Shown: positions 48,088 to 60,728, numbered from the stretch's first letter. The stretch is DNA of 64,000 nucleotides from Sipunculus nudus (GCA_026874595.1 CM049310.1:9426001-9490000); one strand, 5' to 3'. The notes: generated by a model from the sequence alone, not told the origin. Translations and numbers: made by a program.

Positions 48088-51052
48088 TACCGTATTCAAT
48101 GTAATAAGCGCCCCTCCCATAATAAGCGACCCCCCACCCCCCTCCCCCCCCCTGGATTTGGGAGATCACTGAAAGAAAACTAAGGGATGAGCCATCCTAA
48201 CCTCACTTTTCTCCCTAGCCAATATAACATGGGGCAACGTAATGCTTTCATTTCTCCCCGCCAAGCTTAAAAGTTACAGCCAATTTTTATTCTATTTCCC
48301 TTAGGCTTTATCATCTAATATAATAATAATATTAGTTACACACAACAGAAGCAGGGGTCAAGTGTGTCATAGATAACATTGACTGACTCTGTCCCTGAAG
48401 GCCAACCCTGCCGGTGGCCATGCTGATCGGGTGACCTGACTTAGGTACGTATGTGGATGTATTATGCAATGAAATGACAACAAATTTTAACCTAAAAATA
48501 TTTGGCAAGGAAGGGCAGCCCTCTTATATACGGATAAAAGTTTTTCAGGGTCCTTAGGGCCGCCAAGGATAATTTACGGCATTCAGCATTATTACCTCGG
48601 TAAAACTAGACGCCATGAATATGAGTGATCATGTCCATATAGTGGTAATATACACTCAATAAAGAACATTACAGTGCTTTGGTTTTGCTTAAATTTATCA
48701 TTTATACATCAGGTTTACATGTGCACATAGTTAAATAATTGGTAAGAAAAGGTTTGCCCTTGCTGCATTGACACGGATTTTAACTGAATCAATATATGAA
48801 AGCCCTTCTTACAGACGAGCCAGTAAATTTCTGCGATCGCGGGCGGTATCGCCGAACTGACAGTCCGAAACAGAATTCCCAATCCTGAAAATATATGTTT
48901 TAATGTATTTTTTGCCTAAAATATCTTAGCAATTCACTTAAAACATGTTTGCAGTGATATAATTGTCGATGCCGCTGACAGCCTGTGGGGCTTACCCATG
49001 TACTCAAAATCCCAGAGCCCTGGGTTTGTTTGTGTGTATACAGCACTCCCGCAAGGGATGCTGGGAACTTGTCTACTTAGCACCTAATATGCATATTAAA
49101 ACAAGGATGATTTTTTCATATGGTGCCATATTTACCACATAAAATGTTCACAGGTCCAGTGAATGCAGACACTGTCAGCTGGCTTGTTCACTGATATACA
49201 TGGAGACTTGCACATGGCACTTACAAGACAACCAGTGGCACGTTACAGTTATAAATATGAAGCACTTTTCCTTAGGTGACGTAAATTCAATGTTTGTCAA
49301 ACTTGTATTATTGGACTACGTAAAAAAATGAATGTATTATAACGGGTCAACAAAGTTCAAGAAAGGGACTGTGTTTCCGCAGGATATAAATATGACAAAT
49401 TTCCTCACAATTTTAAAACAAAGCCCAGGATTCGGTGTGTATATGCACTGAAGTTAATATAACACCGGAGTCTAAGGGGCCAGCATTTCAGCTTTATTTA
49501 AGTAAACCTGTGAGCTTATGTGATGGTGCAGCGTCATCTGTCATGTGGTGTGCGCCTTGCGCCGTCATAGCTCTCTCAAAAATGGCAGGAGCTAGCATCA
49601 CCAAATTTTTTGCAAACAAGCAGTCATCTGAAAAACTCTTTCGGATTCTGTTTATTTTGTTTCTAACTGCATTTTCTAAAGATTTTATAGGGAAAAATAA
49701 AAAAAACTAAAAATCTTCTTCTATGAAACTTCTCAGCCAAATCACCAATATTTCACAGAAATGATCCCTGGAACAATCTTTCTCAGGTTTGTTCGATTGA
49801 TTCCAGTCTAGACGGAACAGCTAGAGCTATCATAAAAAAATTGTATGCCAATTTTTGTCACATATTTCATATCTGAAATGGAGGTATAGGTGGCGCCACC
49901 TACATTGATCTGTTTTTTACAAGCCAAAATGTAATTTTAGACTCTTCTAGCTTATACACTGTTTTATGATGAAACTGTTAAGCTGATTGGTTTAAACTTT
50001 ACAAGAATTATAGAATTGGTTTAAACTTTACAAGAATTATTCTATGGTAGATTTCTGTCAGGTTTATAAGAATAGATTGGGTAAATGCAGCTTTAAAAAA
50101 GCACTGTAGCAAATTGACAAAGGCTTTCTGTGTTTTAAAACAGATTTGACAACATGCTGAGTTTCAGCAGCCAAATCAAGAGGTCACTCAGTACAACCAG
50201 GTGGGGTCCAGAAATCACCATGGCAACTGACCTGGCTCTGTCTGGTGTCTAGACAATGTGTCACAGCATCTAGACATCTAGACACATGCCAGCATTCCCA
50301 GATTAGAACTATTGGATCTATATCTTTCCACTGTTTGAAAAAACTTGGTTTGCATTATTAGCGAATCTGTGAGCTAATGCTATGGTGTGGCGTTGTCCGT
50401 CTCCCGTCATGCGTCATCTCAAAAAGGGCAAGAGCTAGCATCACCAAATTTTTTGCAAAAATTTGTCATCTAAAAAAATTCTGTCGGAATTTGCTTATTC
50501 CTTGGCTTACTGCATTTTCTTAGATTTTATGGAAGAAGCTAAAAAACATTAAAAAATGTTCTTCTCCGAAACCATGCTGCCATATTGTCCGTTCATCTGT
50601 CCTAGTAATCCTCCTTGGCAAAAAGGACATATCCAAAATATCCTGGCTGATACATCCTAGTTTTAAAATGTCCTAATCCAAAACTTGCAGTTACGAAACA
50701 TCCATTTTGCTAAAATCATAATGACTAAGGTAGATATGCAGGACATAAGAGGATCAATATTAAATTTTAAAAATAAACCTCCATTAATACTCCCAAACTT
50801 TGCACAGGTTCGCATTAGGCCTGTAGGTCTTGTTTAAAACTTTTGCATGTAGTATCATGCACCACAATGAAGGGCAAAAAGGACAATTACTGGCGATGCC
50901 ATTCCATGTCATACATTGGCACAGCTGTCAAAGTTATTTGCGCAAGGTGACTGACATAATGGAAGTTGGCAGATGTGGGTTGGGGGGGAGGTGGCTTATT
51001 AGGGTATAAAAAATATTTGGAAAAATTTAATTTTGAGAGTGCCCATTGAATA
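48088..51052. mobile_element. Inverted-repeat-like element with a nested insertion
   Basis: The left end TACCGTATTCAATGTAATAA and the inverted right end TGTATTCAATGGGCACTCTC share TGTATTCAATG/CGTATTCAATG, and each is followed by C-rich 'ataagc..cc' sequence (48110-48150 and, inverted, 50985-51003). Ends beginning TACCGTATT recall the element at 2379-3448. The body from 48835 on is the inverted counterpart of 34905-36062. No transposase frame is seen. The right boundary is uncertain, and no clean target duplication is visible. Confidence 0.5.
49496..50833 (+). mobile_element. Helentron-like element nested in the 48088-51052 repeat
   Basis: The related copy at 34905-36062 lacks this 1.34-kb stretch and reads straight through a T run (reverse complement of about 35385-35400), so it is an insertion. 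Two monomers begin 'gtgagctTATGtGATGGTG' (49507) and 'gtgagctAATGctATGGTG' (50368), each followed by 'agctagcatcaccaaattttttgc'. AACCTGTG near the 5' end is inverted as CACAGGTT near the 3' end (about 50803). The terminus is AGGCCTGTAGGTCTTGT before TT, like the CTTGT ends of family A. GGTGGCGCCACC occurs at 49889-49900. No coding function. Confidence 0.65.
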
Positions 51053-51549
51053 CACTTCTTCTTAGATTTTCATGGAACAAGGTATCAGCATGCTGCAACA
51101 AGCATTTGTACTTGCGCAGCCGCAGGGACACAATTGCTGCTTCAAAACCAGTTTGCTGTTTTGAATGTGAAGTCAGGGTTCACATCGTCTGCTAGATAAG
51201 TTCATTCACATTGGTAACTGTTTGAAACCACCTCTTGAGCTGTATTCAAACCACTTTGGTAAAAACAGATTGAAAAGTCAATTCGCATTCAAAACAGATT
51301 GAAACTATTTTGCATTTGCCCCTTTTGAAAGTTGTAAATTGTGGTTTGAACTAACAAACTGTATGAAATAAAGTTTTATTTGGGTGGTGTCCAAGATTTT
51401 TGTCCTGTCAGTTGTTTTTTCAGTCCCTGAATTGCAGTTGAAACCAATAAACTGTATGAAATAAAGTGTTGCATTTTGGGGTTAGTATATGTCCTGTTGT
51501 TCTTGTGTTTGCCCACTGAATGTTGGACCATCATAAATATTGATCCTAC

Positions 51550-51663
51550 CTGCTTTAGGGAGGCCAAAGACTTGTGCACGTACTGAGTATCTGTAGCCAA
51601 TCTACCATCCCATTCCATGATGTTATTGATGCTTGCTGGAGATAGAGCCTCGATGACATTCAT
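51550..51663 (-). CDS. Candidate exon, 38 codons, phase 0 (unrecognised)
   Basis: The minus strand reads cctggacttgacag|ATG...AAGCAG|gtagga. The enclosed 114 nt form 38 whole codons, MNVIEALSPASINNIMEWDG followed by RLATDTQYVHKSLASLKQ, with a balanced, coding-like composition. A stop lies two codons upstream of the proposed start. The pyrimidine tract before the acceptor is weak. The strand is opposite to the exons at 47367 and 56844, so it would belong to another gene or a remnant. The same frame stays open to 51376 past the donor. Confidence 0.3.
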
Positions 51664-54600
51664 CTGTCAAGTCCAGGATCCATTACGAGGTATATGATAC
51701 TAATGATGCTCCTCAGACCTTCCTTTCCTATGCATGTATTAAGTGACCCTGTCAGAGTTACATTGATAGCATTATAGAGGCTGCTATGGATGGTTGAGAG
51801 ATCCCATCACAGTTTCAGGAAAGCTTTGAGAAAGCTCTCAGATGATGGAGGAAGAATTGGCTTCCTGTGCTCTTTGATGAGAAAACCCATTAGGAGATGT
51901 AAGATATGTGAGAAAGATACAGGTAGGGGGACAAATTGGACCGTGTTAGATATAGCTACTCTAGTCACCTCAGATTATGTGGGATTAATGAAGATAAAGG
52001 CCACAGTACAGCCATCGTAACATTTGTCTGAAAGGGAAAGGGGAGAGTTTTAATATAGATTTGGGTATTGAAACCCACAGGGATTCAGTATTTTTAAGAC
52101 CCAAAGGAGTTTCATGTTAATTTCTATAACTATAGACACAGGACATAATACTTGAAGGTAAAAGTTGTGTTAAATGGACAGGGTTAGTTTTAATATGAAT
52201 GTAAATCTACATGGACATAGTAATTTTTAACATACAAGGGGGTATGATAGATACAAGACCCTTAGGAATTGTGCTGACAGAAGAGGGTTAAGGTTTTGAT
52301 AATATTAAATGAATAATATCGAGAGTTTTAGGGAAAATAGTAATTATATATATGGCTTAATCAGTTAGCTTTCACAGTAGGAATAGAAATATCCAAGATC
52401 AGAAGGTTGAAACTTAAGACCATTTTCCAGTATTCTTTTTGAAACCTTTTTTTTTGGATTCAAGAGGGAAAAATGTATTTGATCTCAAGAGTGTAAAGTT
52501 TTAGTAAGCCTCACTGAATTATAAATTTAGGAATTCTAAACATGTTAAGGAATATACATTCAGTGTTTAAAAGTAAAATGCATGCAGTCACCAGTTCCCT
52601 ACCTTAAACATAAACTACTCTCATTTTGCTACACATGAACACAATAAAAATACACAGTAATGCAGGCTTGTCATAATATAACATCTTGAAAGCTTTTGTG
52701 CAACCTAATTGATTAGGTCTGCCAAAGGAGATGGGAAGGACTTAAATTACAGAAGATTTTATGATGAAAGAAACAAGAGAAGAAGTTCAAGAAAGCTAAG
52801 TCTGAGACACACTCCGGGAATCTGGGATAATCTTTGGAGGCACATTCAGAAACAGCATGAATTTCCTGAAAGCTTAAGGACCAAAGCCTTGGAAGAGGTT
52901 TCGTGAGAAAGGATTAACATGAAAGTGAAAGCTCTCAGATGTGGCTTTGGGAAAGATGTTTGTTAGATAGCCCAGTTAATTGATACTTAAGATGGAAATA
53001 TGTACACTGGGGTCATGCCATGAAGTGCACATCTGTTTTAGCCTGTTAATAATTAACAAAGGATGCTACATTTCAACTTGACTCCCAGTTTAGGGCTCTT
53101 TATTCAATTTCAAAAGGGTATTTAGCTTTATAGTTCAAGTAATGCTAAAAGAGCTAGTTTACTGTATTTTAAAAATGATCCTAATGGCAAAAATGTTGCT
53201 GTATTTTTAATTTTATTGAGTACTGAAGGATCTTAATACTTAATGCCTCCTTCTGTGGCACTGAGGCACCTCCACATGTTTTTTTGCTTTTTTTGCTTAA
53301 AGAAAAAATCTTTATCTTCCATCATGTTTCCAATGACACATGAATTCTAGTTAAAATAGCAGTTAAAATAGCAGTTTTGTTATGGCATTTTAAGTGCAGG
53401 TGAAATAATTGTATCACTAAGTTGTCTTTTGTTGCCAGAAATGTTGGGGATAATACTTAAATCTGGATATAATAATAAAATAGTAAAGTTGTATTTGTTG
53501 ATTGAAAGAACTATATTTGCATTCCTCAAAGTTTATGAAACAATAAACTGAATAACATTTATTGATTTGGTATGTGCTTATATATCTAAAACAGCTGATG
53601 TCTCATCTGAGATGATATGGTATTGCCTCCTTCTCAGTTGTGGTTCAGAGGCTGGATGCTGATCTCATGCATAAAAGGTCATTGTGACACATGCTAATTG
53701 GGTATGAGCCAGTAAAAACCATATAGAAATTTGACCTGCTGAAACACACATGACTTACAACACTGTGCCATGTCACATTAAGAAGCATCCTAGTGGCTTT
53801 TATCTGTTTATGATTAAAATTTCATGAATAGATATTTTGTCAGACCCTTTTGAAATTTTCATACTCATATTTTCAGATTCTGAAATATTTGACAAAAGAA
53901 AAAAAAACTAGAACTGCAGTCTGAGAAAAAATGTATAGGTCTCCCAAGATCATGTTCTGTACAGTGTCACAGTTTGCCAACATGGCTCACAGGTGAGGGC
54001 AAGAAAAAGATGGTCACTAATACCAATGAATGGCCCTGGCACATAACCTGAATAAAGAAATTGCTCCATCTCACAATGTAAAAGGGTCCTTTAAATTAAA
54101 GCATATTAAGGTGGTCTGGATAATACCCTAAGCTTCCTGAAAAAAATAATAAAAATCTGATCATAACTTTTTGAGTAAAATTGCTAAAAGAAAAAAAATT
54201 ATGATCCAAACTGAACCAATCAAGAGAAAAAATACCTTACTACATGGCAGAGGTTTGGTAAATATTATGGGGAAAAAAACAGTTTGAACTGTTTGATAAA
54301 AAAATCAAAGTTACATGTGGTGTTCACAGGCTTTAAAAAGGAAGCTGTTAGTGTAATTTTATATGCTGCACAAACAGTACATTAACTCATTGCAGTATAA
54401 GCCAGATGCAAGGCAGTTATCCTGTTTTGATATTTCTACGTATAATATTTCACTATAGTTCACATGTAGTAGAAGGAGATCAAAGGTGCATCCTGTTTTA
54501 AGGAATAGATGATGCTTACACAGGTCAGTGATGACACTGAAGCTGTGGTGTAGCAAATTTTGTATCCCCTTGGAAATTCCCTGAGAGTTTACTTGGTTAT

Positions 54601-56024
54601 ATATCTGTAAGTTGAGTCTGTAGTTACAGACCACCTGGTATTGGTTAAGGTACAGCTGGTGCTCCGGTGTCACATAGGAAACGGGGAATATTGTTGAACT
54701 CTTATGGCGTGATTACAGGATGTGTTCTACAGAGACAAGTAAAGCACCACTGATGACACCCTGTCTTAATTGTACATCCTATTGTGTAATTACCAATCTT
54801 AGGCATACTCAAATAAAGGAAATTTGTAAAGGAATCATGTAACAGATTTCTATATGTCAGAGGTAAGTTTCCTTTTACTGCCTGCAGCTAGATTTTGACC
54901 AAGGATGTTCTGCTTGAAGCTCAGTATTCATACTGCTAGGTTATGTCTTCCCCTTTGTATCTGGCCTCTGCAAACATTTTGAGTTTGCTCCCTGTTGCCA
55001 TGTTTGCATACACTATGGTGATACTGTTTTATTACTCAACTTGAACACACAAGTGTACATACAATACTGGCATAAGTTCTAGACAAACTTCCTTAGTTGT
55101 ATGGGATATAAAATGTTTTATGTATCCAGGAAATATTAATACTCTTCAAACAGCCATATTTACATATAATTTACCATAGTACAGATGTGATATGATTTCA
55201 TTACTTTGTTCTCTGTGGGTACACTACAAGAATTTAGCCAATGGTATATGTTACTTCCTAAGTTGTATTTACTACATGTTTTATATATCCAGGATATACA
55301 TGCCATCTCCACACAAATATATTTAAATACCTGCACCTGAGCTTTGCTGTTATTTGTGACAGAACATCCTAGTGACATGCTATTTGTGTGACACCAGGAC
55401 GTATTATCTTTGTTACAGTGGATAGAGCATTTTATGTGTCTTGGAAATGTAGAGTATATACACACATAAGTATTGCCACACTTTGACTATTGAGCATTAC
55501 TGCTTGCATCGGTAAGATGATAAGGACTGGATAAACTTCAGAGAGTGTACAGGATATGTGATTTACACATCCAGGAAATAACCACCTATTGAGTTGATAA
55601 ATGGTATTGTTATAAAGCACTTGGTATAAAAAGTATGACTTGTTGCACAGTAGCACCAGGAACAAATGTAATATAATTTATTAATCGTCCCTCAGGAGGT
55701 ATCAGATGCAGATATATGTAAATGATGAATCTGCGGTTATCATGCACCCTCAGCAGTAATTGTTATCTTGATTCATCAATCTGTTTTGCATCACCTTCCT
55801 TGTTATTTAATAAGGGTAGTATTGATAGGTTTTGTCACATTAGGGACATAATGGAAGACTGTTTAATACTTAATGAGGTTTGCATTTATTATTACATATT
55901 TAGGACATGTGTGGAGAGGAGCACTTAGTTTTTTATAATGATGATATGTGTTGAGAGGAGCACTTTAGTATGGGTGCTTTTTATGATTTTTCACTTGAGT
56001 ACCCACGAATGCCAACATTAATGC
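51664..56024. other. No gene recognised
   Basis: AT-rich DNA with short open stretches (51790-52020, 52709-52906 plus; 54359-54712, 55160-55465 minus). The segment near 54510-54712 on the minus strand (YVTPEHQLYLNQYQ...) has a possible gtaagc donor but no clear acceptor. At 55080-55450 a phrase like 'acat..ttatatatccaggatata' recurs several times, a diffuse old repeat. Confidence 0.4.
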
Positions 56025-56200
56025 ATCAGGGGAACCCCACCTAATGACCACCCCACAGTTGGGACCACCCCCACAATTATGACCACTTTTCTTGGTCCCA
56101 GATATAAGCTCCAGGTAACTAAGAATTTCACAAATACGACCATAGGAGGGGGGATGGGTGGATTGAACCACTGATCCTTACTGCTCCCCCCCCCCCCCCC
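56025..56200. repeat. Pogo-like terminal fragment and C run
   Basis: 'aaccccacctaatgaccacccca', 'aattatgaccactttt' and 'aaatacgacc' match the subterminal theme of the element at 27200-30196, without a complete end. A C14-16 run follows at about 56187. Confidence 0.35.
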
Positions 56201-56843
56201 CATTGGCTTGCATTTGCAATACTATACTCCAGGCAGACTCACCAATGACCGCATTTGCATAAATTTCATTACAGTAACTGTTAAAGATATCTTGAACAAA
56301 CAAAAACAGATAATCAGACCATTAGATATAAACATAATTTTGGGGGAAATTTATTCTTATCAATCTTCTGTGGTGGTCATGATAAATTTTCCGTATCATG
56401 AAAATCATCAATAATTTTCTAAAAAATCTAGATCAGCATGGACAGATCAGCATTGGTGATAATTAATATAAACTCTGTTCACCTTTCTTGGCAGTGAGGC
56501 AATTATTGGACAAAATTGATGCAAATTTGAAGCTGGTTACACCAGGGAAGCCTGCCACAGATCAGCCATTGATAAATTTGCGCCAGTGAGCTTTAATATA
56601 GACTGCCGGGGCCTGACCTTCCAGGTGTTCTGTATCAGTAAATACAGAGCCAGAATCTAGGTGTGTGCAGGTAAATCACAGTTTAAAGCTAACCCCAGCA
56701 CAGTGCCACCAGCTGAAAACCCCTAAGCTGCACTGTATGTGTGTTATGGGGTGCAACATTCAGATTTTCCAGCAGGCTTCCTCTGTTTTAGACCGAATTG
56801 CCTGAGATTGCTGTGCTTAACTGGTTTTTGTTTACTCTTGCAG

Positions 56844-56980
56844 GACTTCACAGCAGCCAGAAAAGCCCCAACCCCAGCCGCCACCTGATGAGCTTAATAT
56901 AGTAACGCTAAGTGGTGCTTGGTCGCCTCCTAGCTGATGGGAGTGGGAGACTGGTCTAACGAGGTACAGCACTCACTCAG
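56844..56980 (+). CDS. Candidate exon with coding end and 3' UTR splice (unrecognised gene)
   Basis: Splice sites are near consensus: acceptor ctggtttttgtttactcttgcag ending at 56843, donor CAG|gtaaga at 56981. The frame that joins the 47367-47410 exon reads (L)TSQQPEKPQPQPPPDELNIV and ends in TLSGAWSPPS with TGA at 56935-56937. The stop is only 43 nt before the donor, within the distance that normally avoids nonsense-mediated decay. Base composition is clearly richer in G+C than the surroundings. An alternative reading is a 5' UTR exon with ATG at 56936 (MGVGDWSNEVQHSL, phase 2). I do not recognise either product. Confidence 0.45.
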
Positions 56981-58079
56981 GTAAGATGGCAACAAAATAT
57001 ATTCCTGTCTGGATAAAAATAAAACAGTGAAAGTCTGTGTTTTGTGTGCTTTATGTCATTTTGTTATTAATGGTCATCATTTTAAAGAAAGTTAGTGTTT
57101 AGGGCTGTACGCTGACAGAAATATCCAGGGGGTGGGCACTAATGTAGGGGAATCCCCCTACCACATTGTGGAGGAAATTCTAAAACTGTAGACAGATTGC
57201 AGAATTTTGAGGCATTTCCTTCGAATGTTTTATGAATTTCCGCTCCTGAATCCAATGAAATATCATAATCTTAAAAATGTCTGAAATCAGCCAAAATGCC
57301 CCCTGCTCCTGGGTTCATACATGTTAACATACATGTTAACGTACACACCTTTTAGTTTTAGACCATCCTGAAGATCTTGAGTACTGTACTGCATGAATTC
57401 TTATTGTGCCTGTTGTTTCAACTGCTGCTAGACTTTGGTGGGAATTTTACCCTATCATTTTGTAAAGAAAGTAATAGCATTCTTTCACAAGGTCTGTACA
57501 GAAATGTACTGCTGAAAATAAATAATGTGAAGCACAAAAAAATAGATATGTTAACACTGATTTGACCTTGAATTAAAGCATTTTTCATAGGTTCTCTTCA
57601 GTTAACTAAGGAGAAAGTGTTTAATTCTCCACTTTATCGAAACATCTGTTTTTTATCTGAAATTCAGGATGGTGAAGCTGTATCACAAATTTATATCATA
57701 CTTGATTAAATTATTGTAAATCACCATGCTACCTCCATTATTCACTAACTGAAAATAAAGTGAAACATATATTTAAAAAATTCCATGGATGGTGATGTTG
57801 AAACATAATACAGATCAGCAATTATGACGAATATGTGTTTCTTCCCCTTATCTTGCATTATGCTTTCTGTTGAAGCCAGTTGCATGCAAGTTCTCACTGG
57901 TAGCATAGTCAGCAAAGTGTAAATTAAGATGCCATATGATTTCTTTTGAAATGGGTCCTAACCTAACACTGGAAAACTAAAAAGTCTGTGTTCTCAGCAC
58001 AATATTTTATTGAATATGATAATGTTCCACCACCTATCTTACTGTTTTCATAATATAATAATATTAGTGCCCTTTTCAC
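56981..58079. other. No gene recognised
   Basis: AT-rich DNA after the candidate exon. The open stretch 57377-57565 is chance-like. No further exon in phase was identified. Confidence 0.5.
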
Positions 58080-58560
58080 AGGAGTGATTTGCTGTACTGA
58101 CCTGATTTTGTGCTTGTCCATAGATCTTGGATACCTCCATCATGTATTCAAGACTGGTGGCACCATCTGCTGTTGTTTTCATGTTGCATCCACCCGTACA
58201 TTTGCTTTAGGTGAAAATTGCTAATATTTAAGGAGTGGATGGATATATCAGCCTAAAATTTTGGCATGTTTATCCGTCTTCAATAGCTTTGCTGTAGACA
58301 AGACAGGTGGTGCCACCTGCTGTTCTGTTTTTATAAAATAAATTGATGCACTTTTTCTCAGTAGTGGATTGGTGTCTCAATCGGCCTGAAATCTTGCATG
58401 GTTTATCCATCTGTAGATCTGTTTTTGGTGAAAATTGTACATATATGAGGAGTTTAATTGGCATAACTGCTGCCACAAATTTGGAGTTATGTCACGACAG
58501 GAACATTCCATGCCTTACCTCACCCATGCCTCTGTGATATGGAGGATGCATATCGCTTGT
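58080..58560 (+). repeat. Helentron-like monomer fragment, family C
   Basis: Three partial units with 'tccatagatcttggatacctccatc.tgtattcaagactggtggcaccatctgc' and 'gacaggtggtgccacctgctgtt' match 59400-60060. No ends are present, so this may be the tail of an older, truncated copy beside the complete one at 58676. Confidence 0.6.
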
Positions 58561-58675
58561 CAACTACCCATATTCTAGTTTGTACAAAGTGTGTCTGAGA
58601 AACCAATCCAGTCTGTTGTAGATGATAATTAAGGTTTTACTCAGACTTACACCTCTTGGAAATCGCAAACATTAT

Positions 58676-60259
58676 TGTATCCCCAGATAAAGTCGGGATA
58701 CTATGGTCTAAGGACGGTGGCCACCGCCAAGATTTCGTTTGGACGCTATCACTCAAAAAATATTCTATGGATCTTTACCAAACTTGACATGTGCATAGAT
58801 ATGGGTGAGAAGACGAAGCCTATTTAAAATGGAGTCATGACCTTATCTAGGAGAGTGACCTTGACCTTGAATAGGTCAATTTTTTGGGAAAATCACACAA
58901 ATTCTTAAATATCTCAAGAAATCTTGCATGGTTTGATCCAAAAATCAACTTGACCGACTATCTTGGATAGTGTCGTCATGTACCAGAAACTGGTGGCGCC
59001 ATCTGTTATCCTTCTCTTGTTTTCGTGCCATTTAATACCCCCATCATTGCCACTTAACAGTACTGTGAGCATTGTCAAAAACTAATAGAGAGATATCTTT
59101 CATATTATGCATATACATAGACATGGGTTATTGGATGATGTATATTTAAATTGGGGTCATGACGTTTCCTATGAGAGTGGCCTTGATCTTGAATATTACC
59201 ATATATAGTAAAAATCACACAAAATCATAATTATCTCAATAAGGGATGCATAGATTGGTCCAAAAATAAAATTCATTGAAGATAATGAATAGCTTTGTCT
59301 TCTGCAGAAGACAAGTGGCGCCACCTTCTGTCTTTTTCTTGTTTTCGAGCCTTTAAATACCCCATCATTGCCACTTGACAGTACTGTGAGCATTATAAGT
59401 CTAAAACTAATGGACAGATTGGGCTGAAATTGTGCATGTCCATTGATCTTGGATACCTCCATCTTGTATTCAAGACTGGGGGGGGGGGGGGGGCATCTGC
59501 AATTGTTTTGCTGTGGCGTCCATCTATACATGTGCTTTGGGTTAAAATTGCCTATATCTCCAGAGTGGTTCAAGGTATTGGTCTGAAATTTGGCATGTCT
59601 ATTCATATTGGAAAGTTTTCTCGTAAACCAGACAGGTGGCACCACCTACCTTCCCTTTTTCGTAGAATAAATAAGTGCCCTTTTCTCAGGAGTGATTTGC
59701 CCTATTGGCCTGAAATTGTGCATATCCATAGATCTTTGACTCCTCCATCTTGTATTCAAGACTGGTGGCACCATCTTCAATCGTTTTGCAGTGGTGTCCA
59801 TCTGTACATGTGCTTTGGGTGAAAATTGCTCATATCTCTGGCGTGGTTTAAGGTATTAGTCTGAAATTTGGCATGTCTATCCATCTTGGAAAGTTTTCTC
59901 AAAAACTAGACAGGTGGCGCCACCTACCTTCCCATTTCCCTAGAATATTGCTCTTTTATATATATTGAGTGGTGTGACGTATTGGTCTTAAACTATGCAT
60001 GTCCAGAGATCTTAGCCTCCTCCATCTTGTACTCAAGACTGGTGGCGTCATCTGCCATTTTTTTTCATGTGTCATCCATCCATACATTTGTTTTAGGTGA
60101 AAATTGCTCATATCTGAGGAGTCGTTCAATGTGTTGGTCTCCAATTTGGCATGTACATCCATCTTGGAGAGTTTTCTCGTCAACCTATTCTTAAAGGGGG
60201 GGAGGTGGATTAATTGTCTGGGGATACTATGGCACCTGCGGTGCCAAGAAATATCTAGT
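58676..60259 (+). mobile_element. Helentron-like element, family C, with GGTGGCGCCACC units
   Basis: It starts TGTATCCCCAGATAAAGTCG with stem GTATCCC/GGGATAC and then TATGGTC. Monomers of roughly 300 bp follow, two with 'aaaatcacacaaa' and 'gccacttgacagtactgtgagcatt', then several with 'gacaggtggcgccacctacc'. The end has GTCTGGGGATAC, inverted to the start, a perfect hairpin GGCACC-tgc-GGTGCC (60231-60245) and CTAGT at 60255-60259 before T. The start and end closely resemble the element at 898-1818. Frames 59196-59645 and 59430-59822 are reads through monomers. Confidence 0.75.
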
Positions 60260-60728
60260 TTTTAGCTCAGCTGACTATAAGTCTTCTGAGCTATAGTCGT
60301 GGTCCATTGTCCGTTGTTCGTCCGTCCGTCTGTCTGTCCGTCCGTCCAGATGTCCGTCCGTAATACTGACACATTTCGACACCATTAGACCTACGAATCT
60401 GAAATTCAGCATACAGCTAGATGTCCCCAAAATCTCCTACCATGCCGAAAATTGGGTCAATAGGACTTCGTTCCTTTGAGATATTTAGGAAAAACCTCAA
60501 TTTTTTATTAGAAATCTATTTTCACACTTCAGGACTGCCTATCAAAACCACTCATCTGGTTTTCTTCATATTTACCATAAATATTCCTCTGTATAGTTCC
60601 TCTGTACATGCCAGAAATTAAGTCAGTGTTATTTAATTTAAAAAAGTTATGGGCCCAAACATAATGGAGGAAATAATCAGGAAAGATATTTGGTCACTTA
60701 AGACCAAAAGTGTTAAAGGTAGGGACTT
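60260..60728 (+). mobile_element. Family A-like 5' fragment, sister of 39276-39735
   Basis: It begins directly after the CTAGT of the preceding element: TTTTAGCTCAGCTGACTATAAG...CTGAGCTATAG, then a long (GTCC/GTCT)n tract (60310-60362) and a single body matching 39360-39735. It ends at the next family A start at about 60729. A 3' hairpin is missing. Confidence 0.6.

Noticed and set aside
54803-54862. Exon between cttag and cagag|gtaagt
   Set aside because: Every frame contains a stop; it could only be untranslated, and nothing else supports it.
59196-59822. 130- to 149-codon open frames on both strands
   Set aside because: They follow the tandem monomers of the element at 58676-60259, and similar frames recur in each monomer.
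60300-60365. CRISPR-like or regulatory array in the GTCC tracts
   Set aside because: It is a tetranucleotide microsatellite without spacers, found at the same place in several mobile elements.
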